Shown: positions 24,617 through 32,657 of the stretch, piece after piece
How positions within the stretch are numbered: the stretch's first letter is position 1
How the letters are laid out: the number at the start of each line of letters is the position of its first letter
Source: DASPWV01 sp046727855
Lineage (GTDB): Bacteria > Acidobacteriota > Vicinamibacteria > Vicinamibacterales > UBA2999
Reading direction: 5' to 3'
DNA length: 37,630 bases
NCBI GenBank assembly: GCA_046727855.1
Contig: JBKPDL010000019.1
Span: 1 to 37,630, forward strand
Position numbers and translations under genes: made by a program
Notes under the pieces: model-generated
What the model was told of the DNA's origin: nothing
The model's input: only the letters and a program-made list of their open reading frames with translations
Database searches by the model: none

Positions 24617-26402
24617 GCTGCTCGACACGCATCAGGCGGGTCGCCAGATCGTTTTTGCGCGAGTCGTCATTGCGCCAGAGATCCTGGAACAGCCGGCGAA
24701 CCCGGCGCCGCGACTCACGGCAGAAGAGGTCCGCGCACTCGATCTCATTCAGGCGATGGGCTCGGCTCACCGACGCCGCCATCGCGAACAGGTCCATCGA
24801 GACGTCGACCGAGCGGAACAGAAACGCCTGCCGCCGCTCGAGCGCCGCACGGTGAACGACCATGCCGTGAAACGTTTCGCGCGCGAGCTTGCGGCAACTT
24901 CGCTCGATGAACCGCAGGTGGGTCGCGAGGCGGCCGAATTCGCGGTAACGCACGGGGGTAAGCACGCCGCGGAGCCACAGAGACGGATACCATCGCAGAT
25001 AGAAGATCGCGATGCGCGGCAAGGCGACGAGCCGCTCGCGAACGCTCTTGCCCGGAGCAATCAAGGCGCCCGCAACCTGCAGATGGCGGTCCACGGCCTC
25101 TCGCGCCATGAACAGGTGCATGATTTCGCTCGACCCCTCGAAGATGCGGTTGATGCGGGCGTCGCGCAGCATGCGCTCGACACCAATGGGTGTATCGCCC
25201 CGCTGCCGCAGCGACGCCTCGGTTTCGAAGCCGCGCCCGCCGCGAATCTGCAGCGTGCGATCGACGATCTCCCACTGGCGGGCGCTGTTCCACTCCTTCG
25301 CCGCCGCTGCCTCCAAACGAATGTCGTATCCTCCGCGGTCCGCCAACTGGCTGGTCAGCGCTGACACCGATTCCATGGCGAACGACGTCGCCGCCATGTC
25401 TGCGATCTGGTGCGCGATGGCTTCGTGCTTCCAGATCGGTGCGCCCCACTGGACGCGCGTTCGGCTCCAGTCGCGCACGATGGCCAGGCACCGCTTCACC
25501 GAGCCGCACGCACCGGCGGGGATCGTGAGCCGCCCGGTGTTCAGCGTGGTGAGCGCGATCTTGAGCCCCTGGCCCTCGCGGCCGATGAGGTTTTCACGTG
25601 GGACGTGCACGTCGCGGAAAGCGATCACGCCATTGGCGAGCGCACGCAGCCCCATGAAACGGCAGCGATGTTCAACCCTCACGCCGCGCCAGGCTGTCTC
25701 CACGATGAACGCGCTAATTTTCTGGCTCTGTGGATCGCGCGCCATCACCACGAGGAGCTCGGCAAGCGTGCCGTTTGTGCACCACAGCTTTTCGCCGTTC
25801 AGCACGTAATACTCGCCATTCCATTCGGCGGTCGTCGTCAGGTTCGACGGATCTGAACCTACAGTCGTCTCGGTGAGCGCGAACGCGGAGATCGCTCCTG
25901 CTGCACAGCGCGGGAGGTACTTCGCCTTTTGCGCGGGAGTGCCAAACAGTTTGAGCGGTTGAGGGACGCCAATCGACTGATGCGCGGACAGCATCGCAAG
26001 AATGTTTGCGTCGTAGGCGCCAATCGTTTCCATGACCCGGCAGTATTCAGAGACACTCAGCCCTTTGCCGCCGTACTCCTTGGGAATCTTCATGCCGAAG
26101 GCGCCGAGCCGCCGCAAGCCGTCGATCACGTGAGGCGGATATTCGCCGGTTTCATCGATCTCCGCGGGGTTGACCTGGTGAATCAGGAAGCGCTCGACTT
26201 CGCGATGGAAGGCCGCGAACTCCGGTCGCTCTTCGCTGACCGGAAAGGGGTGAATGAATGGCAGCTGGAGCTGTCCCAACCACAGGTCGCGCAGAAATCC
26301 CTTGCCTGCCCACTCTGTCTGACGCGCCTCTTCGGCAACCTGGCGGGACTGATCCACACCTGATGCTGGACGTTCGAGCAATGCGACGTTGTTGGTAGCC
26401 AT
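24603..26402 (-). CDS. Acyl-CoA dehydrogenase, long (VLCAD-like) form
   Basis: The 599-aa flavoprotein oxidises acyl-CoA to enoyl-CoA in beta-oxidation. The N-terminal and middle domains show GGKGLSVSEYCRVMETIG, the FAD-binding FALTETTVGSDPS and LNGEKLWCTNG. The C-terminal helical domain has QIRGGRGFE and RIFEGSSEIMHLFM, with Glu422 as the likely catalytic base. About 170 residues beyond this domain form a helical extension as in VLCAD/ACAD9, suggesting long-chain substrates. The last residues, VEQPRLR, and the TAA stop come from a REP-like repeat, so the native C-terminus may have been altered. No good ribosome site precedes ATG 26402; instead an 8-bp inverted repeat lies there. Confidence 0.9.
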   Translation of the reverse strand: MATNNVALLERPASGVDQSRQVAEEARQTEWAGKGFLRDLWLGQLQLPFIHPFPVSEERPEFAAFHREVERFLIHQVNPAEIDETGEYPPHVIDGLRRLGAFGMKIPKEYGGKGLSVSEYCRVMETIGAYDANILAMLSAHQSIGVPQPLKLFGTPAQKAKYLPRCAAGAISAFALTETTVGSDPSNLTTTAEWNGEYYVLNGEKLWCTNGTLAELLVVMARDPQSQKISAFIVETAWRGVRVEHRCRFMGLRALANGVIAFRDVHVPRENLIGREGQGLKIALTTLNTGRLTIPAGACGSVKRCLAIVRDWSRTRVQWGAPIWKHEAIAHQIADMAATSFAMESVSALTSQLADRGGYDIRLEAAAAKEWNSARQWEIVDRTLQIRGGRGFETEASLRQRGDTPIGVERMLRDARINRIFEGSSEIMHLFMAREAVDRHLQVAGALIAPGKSVRERLVALPRIAIFYLRWYPSLWLRGVLTPVRYREFGRLATHLRFIERSCRKLARETFHGMVVHRAALERRQAFLFRSVDVSMDLFAMAASVSRAHRLNEIECADLFCRESRRRVRRLFQDLWRNDDSRKNDLATRLMRVEQPRLR

Positions 26403-26404
26403 GA

Positions 26405-26454
26405 CGTGAGGCTAGGAGACGCCTCACGGCTTGTCACCTATCGATCGATAGGTG
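26405..26454 (-). promoter_or_regulatory. Double palindrome upstream of acyl-CoA dehydrogenase (operator candidate)
   Basis: A perfect 20-bp palindrome lies at 26435-26454, with half-site CACCTATCGA. A second inverted repeat has 8-bp arms at 26405-26412 and 26421-26428 and abuts the ATG at 26402. The first has the size and symmetry of a dimeric repressor operator. The second could be another site or an RNA hairpin covering the start region. The whole gap to the upstream gene is 71 bp. Confidence 0.55.
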
Positions 26455-26473
26455 CCAGCGAGTGGAGCGGCGC

Positions 26474-29137
26474 TTACAGGAGATTGACGCGGCGGGCGTA
26501 AGCCACGGCCTGGGTGCGGCTGGAGACACCAAGCTTTCCGTAGATCTGATTCAAATGCCACTTGGTCGTGCCGAGCGTGATGGCGAGCTTGTCGGCGATC
26601 TCCTGGTTCGAATGGCCGTCGGCGACCAGGCGAAGAATCGCCAACTGGGTGTCGCCAAGCGGCTCGACGAGCGACCGGTTCGCGGCGACAGCCGACGAAC
26701 CGTTTCCACGAGGTGTGATGCGCGTCGTTGTTGGGAGCGCAGCCAGCAAGTCATCCACGAAATCGGCCGCAACATGGCGGCACTTGACCAGCAGCGGCGC
26801 AATCGCCTGCCCTTCGTCGAGAAACGAGCGGCGGTACCCGAGCTCTGCCGCAAGGGGGAGCGCCTGACGCATTCGTTCGAGCGCCGCGGCATGACGGTTC
26901 AGCGCCTGTTCGTTCAACGCCTGCAGGACATGGACGACGATGAGCGTGCCGAGGCGTCCTTGCGCGTGCGCCGTGCGCTCGACCTGTTCGAGCAGGCGAT
27001 GGGCGTCGTTCGTGTGCTTTTGTGCATGGAGCAGGCGAGCCATCGTGATGTGCTCGTACTGCGAGCGCGTGTCCGGGCGCTCGACGAGTTCGGCCAACGT
27101 TCGCGCGGCCGCGTCAACCTGCCCCTCGCGCAACTGCAGTTCGGCTGTCGCGGCGTTGAGCGGCCGGCTACGACGGTCGCTCTTGGACTGCGCCGCGAGG
27201 TGGCAGGCGGCAGCGAGCGTCTCCCAGGCGGCTTCAGTTGCACCACGCGCGTGCAGCAGTTTCGCCAGCGTGCGCTGCCCGACGAGCGTGTAGTACACCA
27301 TGCCCAACTGCTGGGAGAGAGCGATCCCGGTCTTTAGGTCCTGCTCGGCTCGATCGAGGTCGTTGATCTCAAAATACAACGCGCCCAGCGGAATGAGCGC
27401 CAGGCCAGCCATCGGCAGGGGATTCCCACGATCGTCGTTGTAGCGGCTGGCAGCCTCCTGGCACAAGAGGATCGCCTCTCGTAACTGCCCTTGCTGATAG
27501 AGAAGCGCCGTCAGATAGCCGAGGGCTTCCAGCGTGATCAGGTGATTGCCAAACAGCTGCCCAGCCGTCACCGCCTGGCGCAGCGTCTGTATCGCCGCCT
27601 GCCGATCACCGGTCAGGCGCTGAGCCTGGCCAAGGTGACTGAGCGCGGTTGTGCGGAAGAACGATCGCGTGTCGCCAAGCAGCGTGAGCGCCTCGCGACC
27701 GAGCTCCACGGCACGCGCCGGGTCGCCGCGAGTGAGCGCCAGGTAGCACTGAAATCCCAGCAACGTGCCTCGCTGAACGGGTGGTGCATCGGGTCGCTGC
27801 GTCTGTGCCGCGGCGGCGGCGTATTCCTCTGCTTCCGCGATTTCCCAGCGCAAGTAATGGATCCACGCCTTGTACGTGGAAAGGTCACTCCGCGCGCGCA
27901 CGACGTCATCCGGAAGCGCGTTCAGCCATGCGAGCAGTGTGGAGAATCCGCCCGCGCTGAGCGTTTCGTCAACGCTGCGGCTAATCAATCGTTCCGCCGT
28001 CGCAACGTCGCCGGCAGCCAGTGCATGCTTAATTGCCTCGGGCGTCAATCCGTGCGCCTCGAACCATGCGCTGGCCCGCCGGTGCAGCACCTGCTGCTCG
28101 GCGTCGGTCAGCTCGCTGCGCAGGAAGTCTGCGAACAACGCGTGGTAACGAAACCACCGCCGCTGGTCGTCGAGCGGAATCAGAAAGAGATTGGCTTGCG
28201 CGAGCTGCCCCAGAAATTCCCGGCTCCGCTGCTGCTCGGTCACGGCGTCGCAGAGCGGAGCGCTGAAACGATCGAGGATGGACGTCTGACGAAGGAACGC
28301 GCGCATTTCGTCCGGCTGCTGTCGCAGTACCTCCGCCCCCAGGTAATCGATGATGTAGCCGTGGCCGCCGAAGAAGTCGATCGTCAGTGCCAAATCGTCA
28401 GGCTTCTGCCCGCGCCCGCGCAGCGACAACGCCGCCATCTGCAGCCCCGCGATCCATCCCTCGGTGCGGCTCTCGAGCACTTCGACGGTCCGCGCGTTGA
28501 GTGACAGGCCCATCGTTTGATCGAGAAACGCCGACGCCTCGTCGCGGGTGAAGCGCAGATCGTCCAGACGAATCTCTGCCACCTGCCGTCGTACGCGCAA
28601 ACGCGCCAGCGGCAGGTTCGGTTCCTCGCGGGTCGCGACGATCAGGTGCGCATGCGGCGGGAGATGCTCGAGGAGAAACGCCACGGCGCCGTGAACGTTC
28701 TCATCCTTGATGACGTGACAGTCGTCGAGCACGACGACGCTCTCGTCTGCCAACTCGGCGAGGTCGTTGATGAGCAGCGTGATTACCTCGTTGATCGCGG
28801 GCGTGCGAGGTTTCTCGAGGAGCGAGACGACGGTCTGTCCGATCCCTTCGTCAAGCCTTTGCAGCGCCGCGGTGAGATAGGCGATGAAGCGCAGCGGCGA
28901 GTCGTCGTCTTCCTCGAGGGCCAGCCAGGCGAGCCGAGGTGTATGACCGAGGCGCTCCTCCAGGCTGTGCAGCCACGAGGTGATGAGCGTCGTCTTGCCG
29001 AAGCCCACAGGCGCGCACACGAGCGTCAGCTTGTGGGTGAGACTCTGATCGAGTCGGTCAATCAGCCGCGGTCGCACCACCCAGTCGCGCCGTAACGGCG
29101 GGACGGTGAGCTTCGTCGTGAGAATCGTCGTGCGCAT
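26474..29137 (-). CDS. MalT/LAL-type LuxR family transcriptional regulator
   Basis: The 887-aa protein has the large ATP-binding LuxR regulator layout. An N-terminal STAND NTPase has Walker A APVGFGKTT (residues 42-50) and a Walker B-like VVVLDDCHVI near residue 140. A helical arm and a long TPR-like middle (about residues 400-800) follow. The C-terminal LuxR helix-turn-helix reads LAILRLVADGHSNQEIADKL and GTTKWHLNQIYGKLGV. Such proteins sense a small inducer through the TPR part and activate nearby operons. It lies 6 bp downstream of the AraC-type gene, so both are cotranscribed away from the PHA operon and toward the acyl-CoA dehydrogenase gene, likely targets of both. Confidence 0.9.
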   Translation of the reverse strand: MRTTILTTKLTVPPLRRDWVVRPRLIDRLDQSLTHKLTLVCAPVGFGKTTLITSWLHSLEERLGHTPRLAWLALEEDDDSPLRFIAYLTAALQRLDEGIGQTVVSLLEKPRTPAINEVITLLINDLAELADESVVVLDDCHVIKDENVHGAVAFLLEHLPPHAHLIVATREEPNLPLARLRVRRQVAEIRLDDLRFTRDEASAFLDQTMGLSLNARTVEVLESRTEGWIAGLQMAALSLRGRGQKPDDLALTIDFFGGHGYIIDYLGAEVLRQQPDEMRAFLRQTSILDRFSAPLCDAVTEQQRSREFLGQLAQANLFLIPLDDQRRWFRYHALFADFLRSELTDAEQQVLHRRASAWFEAHGLTPEAIKHALAAGDVATAERLISRSVDETLSAGGFSTLLAWLNALPDDVVRARSDLSTYKAWIHYLRWEIAEAEEYAAAAAQTQRPDAPPVQRGTLLGFQCYLALTRGDPARAVELGREALTLLGDTRSFFRTTALSHLGQAQRLTGDRQAAIQTLRQAVTAGQLFGNHLITLEALGYLTALLYQQGQLREAILLCQEAASRYNDDRGNPLPMAGLALIPLGALYFEINDLDRAEQDLKTGIALSQQLGMVYYTLVGQRTLAKLLHARGATEAAWETLAAACHLAAQSKSDRRSRPLNAATAELQLREGQVDAAARTLAELVERPDTRSQYEHITMARLLHAQKHTNDAHRLLEQVERTAHAQGRLGTLIVVHVLQALNEQALNRHAAALERMRQALPLAAELGYRRSFLDEGQAIAPLLVKCRHVAADFVDDLLAALPTTTRITPRGNGSSAVAANRSLVEPLGDTQLAILRLVADGHSNQEIADKLAITLGTTKWHLNQIYGKLGVSSRTQAVAYARRVNLL

Positions 29138-29143
29138 CCGACA

Positions 29144-30193
29144 CTAGCTCGGGCTGTGGGAAGTGCCTGGCCGCACGGGCCAGTGCTTGCGTAACTCGTT
29201 GCGGTACTGCCCGGGCGAAAGCTCGAACCAGCGCTTGCAGGCACGGGAGAAACTGCTTTGGTCGGCAAATCCCAGGAGATAGGCGGCCTCTGCCAGGGAA
29301 AGGTGCAGCCGGCCCAGGTACTGTTCGGCCAACTCGCGACGTGTCTCGTCGAGCAAATCATGAAAGGACGTGCCCTCGTCTTCCAGCCGCCGTTGCAGCG
29401 TGCGCTCGCTCATGCACAAGGCACGCGCCGTTTCGTCGCGCCGCGGCTCGCCATCGGGCAGTTGCTGGATGATGAGTTGGCGCGCCCGGTGGCTCACTCG
29501 AGCCTGATCGAAATGCTGCAGGTAGTCGCCGGCGAACTGTTCGTGCAACGCGGCAAGCAACGGATTCGATGTGGGCAAGGGGGCGGTCACGTCGGCGAGA
29601 GGAAACAGGACGCTGTTGCGCGCGGCCTCGAACACCAGCCGGCATTGAAACGCATCGGCGTACGGCCGCAGGTCGGAAGGCCCTGGATACGCCAGCTCCA
29701 CCTCCAGCAACCGGATGTTGCGGCCAGTGACCCAGCGACAAAAGTTCGCCAGCGTGACCAGGATGAATTCAATGCGCTGCCGCGGGATCGGCCGACTGCC
29801 GCTCTCCAGCAGATCGACGACCACGCGATACCCGCCGCTCTCTTGACGCATATCGATCGTGATCCCGTCGCTCAGAATGCGCAGGTAGCGCAACAGGCGC
29901 TCGAATCCGGCAAGCAGGGTCGAACACGACATCATGGTGTAGCCCACGACGTCGAAGTTCGCAGGCCTGACCACGTGCGACTGCGCGAGGCCGATGGCGG
30001 GATTGCGCGAGTGCTCGACGGCAAGCTCCCACAAGCGGCTGATTTTCTCGGTTGCGACGCGCGCGCCCGCGGCGTCGAGCGCGGACACATCGATGCCGGC
30101 CGCGTGACACAAGGCACCGACGTCCAGACCCTCAGCGGCAAGCGTCTCCATAATGCCCCGCACCCAGGAGGCGGACGTCGTCGGTCTGCTCAT
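29144..30193 (-). CDS. AraC family transcriptional regulator
   Basis: The 349-aa protein has an N-terminal Arabinose_bd-type ligand domain (about residues 20-210; GLDVGALCHAAGID, VVGYTMMSCSTL). A C-terminal double helix-turn-helix covers about residues 255-335 (ARALCMSERTLQRRLEDEG, LAEAAYLLGFADQSSFSRACKRW, PGQYR). This layout is shared with OruR/ArgR-like and lipid-catabolism regulators. Divergent to the phasin-fadD-phaC-phaZ operon and upstream of the MalT-type gene, it is the most likely direct regulator of PHA and fatty-acid genes. The 124 bp between it and the phasin gene must hold both promoters; a TATACC at about 30280 could be the forward -10. Confidence 0.9.
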   Translation of the reverse strand: MSRPTTSASWVRGIMETLAAEGLDVGALCHAAGIDVSALDAAGARVATEKISRLWELAVEHSRNPAIGLAQSHVVRPANFDVVGYTMMSCSTLLAGFERLLRYLRILSDGITIDMRQESGGYRVVVDLLESGSRPIPRQRIEFILVTLANFCRWVTGRNIRLLEVELAYPGPSDLRPYADAFQCRLVFEAARNSVLFPLADVTAPLPTSNPLLAALHEQFAGDYLQHFDQARVSHRARQLIIQQLPDGEPRRDETARALCMSERTLQRRLEDEGTSFHDLLDETRRELAEQYLGRLHLSLAEAAYLLGFADQSSFSRACKRWFELSPGQYRNELRKHWPVRPGTSHSPS

Positions 30194-30317
30194 TCATCAG
30201 CCTCGTGCGAAAGCCTGGCCGCGCCGGGTCAAGAAATTGGCCGCCTCGGTCACTGACACCCCGCGACGAGAGCGTTAGCGTATACCCGGTCATCACCCGA
30301 GCAAAGGAGAACTCACC

Positions 30318-30743
30318 ATGCGCCAGGGGGCCACGCCCAACTATTTTTCGTTCGTTTCCGAGCTGATGGATCAGTTCAGGTTTCCCGAACTGGACTATGC
30401 GGCCATGCTCGAAGCGCGCCGCAAGGACTTCGACGCGCTCACTGAAATCAACCGTATCGGGTTGAAGGGACTCGAGACGGTCGCGGTCAAGCAGGCAGAA
30501 GTGGTGCGCACCTCGCTCGAAGACTTGCGGCTCGTGATGAAGCAACTGCGGCCGTCCGGCGGCAGCGGGAAAGGCGCCAGTTCGAACAAGGCGATTCAGG
30601 AGACGCTGCAGAGGGCGTTCAAGAACATCCGCGAGCTTGCCAATGCCGCGCAGAAACCTCAGTCGGAGATGTTCGAGGTCGTGACCACGCGCGTACAGGA
30701 GAACATCGGACAACTGAAGGAGCTGGTGCGGCCAAGAGAGTAG
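30318..30743 (+). CDS. Phasin family protein (PHA granule coat)
   Basis: The 141-aa protein starts at ATG 30318 behind AAAGGAG. It is almost wholly helical and amphipathic: FPELDYAAMLEARRKDFDAL, TEINRIGLKGLETVAVKQAE and a C-terminal NIRELANAAQKPQSEMFEVV. This is the phasin pattern. Phasins coat polyhydroxyalkanoate granules and control their number and size. It is the first gene of the PHA operon and precedes the acyl-CoA ligase by 9 bp. Confidence 0.85.
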   Translation: MRQGATPNYFSFVSELMDQFRFPELDYAAMLEARRKDFDALTEINRIGLKGLETVAVKQAEVVRTSLEDLRLVMKQLRPSGGSGKGASSNKAIQETLQRAFKNIRELANAAQKPQSEMFEVVTTRVQENIGQLKELVRPRE

Positions 30744-30752
30744 GTAAGTGAG

Positions 30753-32429
30753 ATGTCCAGCAAACATTGGCTCGCCGCCTATGGCGGACGCATTCCAGCC
30801 GAAATCAATCCGAACGCCTATCGTTCGGTCGTCGATGTGCTGGATCTCGCGATTGAGCGTTATGCCGACAAAGCGGCGTTCCGGTGCTTCGATCAGACGC
30901 TGAGGTATGCCGACGTCGATCGTCTCTCGCGCGCGTTTGCGGCCTATCTGCAGCAGAAGCTGGGAATCAAAAAGGGCGATCGCATCGCCGTCATGATGCC
31001 GAACCTCCCGGCATTTCCGCTCGCGACGATCGGCATTCTGCGTGCGGGTGCCGCGCAGGTGAACGTCAATCCGCTCTACTCGCCGCGCGAGCTCGAATAT
31101 CAACTCAACGACGCCGGCGTTGAGACCATCGTGATCTTCAATGGTGTCTCGGCCACGCTGGCCAGCGTCATCGGCAAGACGTCAGTGAAGCATGTGATCG
31201 GTGTGGGATTGGCAGACGGCAGCGAGGCCGCGTTGGCAAGCCCCGCGGTGGATGCCCGTCTGACTGACGCCATTGGGTTCGCGCAGGCGCTGGCCATTGG
31301 CGCGGAGCTTCGCTTCACGCCGGTGGCCTTGAATGGCGGCGATCTGCTGTTCTTGCAGTACACCGGCGGCACGACCGGCATCTCGAAGGGTGCAGCACTG
31401 TCGCACGGCAACCTAATCGCCAACACCGAGCAGTTCAAAGCCTTCGTGCCGGATGCCATTCGCCCCGGTCAGGAGGTTGTGGTCACCGCACTCCCGCTGT
31501 ACCACATCTTTGCGTTGATGGTGAACTTGATCACGTACTTCTCGGTCGGTGCGGAGAACTGGCTGGTCCCGAATCCGCGCGACATGGAAGGCTTCATCGA
31601 CATCCTCAAACAGTCGCGGCTCACCGTTCTTACCGGGGTCAACACCCTCTACGCCGGACTGGTCGCGCATGCGCGCATCAAGGAGGTGGACTTTTCGCAC
31701 TTCCGCGTGGCCATTGGCGGTGGGGCCGCAGTGTTGCCGGTGACGTCGGCCAAGTGGAAGGCGGTGACCGGGACGGACATTCTCGAGGGCTACGGCCTGT
31801 CGGAAACATCGCCGGTGTTGACCCTCAACCCGATGACGAGCGACGGGTTCTCAGCCATGGCCGGTCTGCCGCTGCCCTCCACTGATATCAAGCTGGTCGA
31901 CGAGCAGGACAATGAAGTGGCGATCGGTCAGCCGGGGGAAATCTGCGCGAAGGGGCCACAGGTCATGTGTGGCTACTGGCAGAAGCCGGACGCCAACGCC
32001 GCTGCCTTCACATCCGACGGGTACTTCCGTACCGGCGACATCGGGGTGTTCGACGCGGCGGGCTTTCTCAAGATTGTCGATCGCAGGAAGGACATGATTC
32101 TCGTCTCGGGCTTCAACGTGTATCCGAACGAAGTCGAAACGGTGGCCGCAGCGTGCCGCGGCGTGGCGGAGTGCGCGTGCGTCGGCGTGCCCGACGAGAA
32201 GACCGGAGAGGCCGTCAAGCTGTTTGTGATCACGGCAGCCGGCGCTCCGCTAAGTGCGGAAGACGTCATCGCGCACTGCCGGCGCGAGATGGCGCCGTAC
32301 AAGGTGCCCAAGCAAGTGCATTTCCTCGAGACCCTGCCGAAGTCTGCCGTGGGCAAGATCCTGCGCAGGGAGCTGCGCGCTCACCAATCGCGCGACGCAG
32401 GAACGACCGGCTTTGGCGGAGCAGATTGA
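30753..32429 (+). CDS. Long/medium-chain fatty acid-CoA ligase
   Basis: The 558-aa AMP-forming enzyme activates free fatty acids to acyl-CoA with ATP. It carries the adenylation signatures in order: FLQYTGGTTGISKGA (about 203-217), GYGLSETSPVLTLNP (about 345), YFRTGDIG (about 425), DRRKDMILVSGFNVYPNEVE (about 445) and the C-terminal Lys loop PKSAVGKILRREL. The last motif places the fatty-acyl adenylate for thioesterification. Sequence style is FadD/AlkK-like. In this operon it would feed fatty acids, or hydroxy acids released by the depolymerase, into beta-oxidation and PHA synthesis. It is followed 12 bp later by the truncated MaoC gene. Confidence 0.9.
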   Translation: MSSKHWLAAYGGRIPAEINPNAYRSVVDVLDLAIERYADKAAFRCFDQTLRYADVDRLSRAFAAYLQQKLGIKKGDRIAVMMPNLPAFPLATIGILRAGAAQVNVNPLYSPRELEYQLNDAGVETIVIFNGVSATLASVIGKTSVKHVIGVGLADGSEAALASPAVDARLTDAIGFAQALAIGAELRFTPVALNGGDLLFLQYTGGTTGISKGAALSHGNLIANTEQFKAFVPDAIRPGQEVVVTALPLYHIFALMVNLITYFSVGAENWLVPNPRDMEGFIDILKQSRLTVLTGVNTLYAGLVAHARIKEVDFSHFRVAIGGGAAVLPVTSAKWKAVTGTDILEGYGLSETSPVLTLNPMTSDGFSAMAGLPLPSTDIKLVDEQDNEVAIGQPGEICAKGPQVMCGYWQKPDANAAAFTSDGYFRTGDIGVFDAAGFLKIVDRRKDMILVSGFNVYPNEVETVAAACRGVAECACVGVPDEKTGEAVKLFVITAAGAPLSAEDVIAHCRREMAPYKVPKQVHFLETLPKSAVGKILRRELRAHQSRDAGTTGFGGAD

Positions 32430-32441
32430 GAAGGAGACGAA

Positions 32442-32657
32442 ATGAAGATGGCAACACCGAGCTACAGCATGTCGACCGCCGCTCAGTTCGTCGGCCTTGA
32501 ACTGGGTCTCTCCGATTGGGGCGTGGTAGACCAGGATCAGATCAATCGATTCGCGGATTGCACCGGTGATCACCAATGGATTCACGTCGACCCGGAGCGG
32601 GCCATGCTCGTGGCCAAACGTGGTGGCAGTGTCGTGCAGATGGAGAGGCAGACATGA
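32442..32657 (+). pseudogene. Truncated MaoC-like (R)-enoyl-CoA hydratase
   Basis: The 71-aa ORF begins like a MaoC/PhaJ hydratase: MSTAAQFVGLELGLSDWGVV, then QINRFADCTGDHQWIHVD, which includes the catalytic Asp and His of the hotdog hydratase 2 motif. Family members run to about 140-160 aa. Here the sequence leaves the family after HVDPERA, with a short non-matching tail, and ends in TGA overlapping the PHA synthase ATG as ATGA. The second half of the hotdog fold is therefore missing and activity is unlikely. The ORF may now serve mainly to couple translation into phaC. (R)-3-hydroxyacyl-CoA supply would have to come from another gene. Confidence 0.8.
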
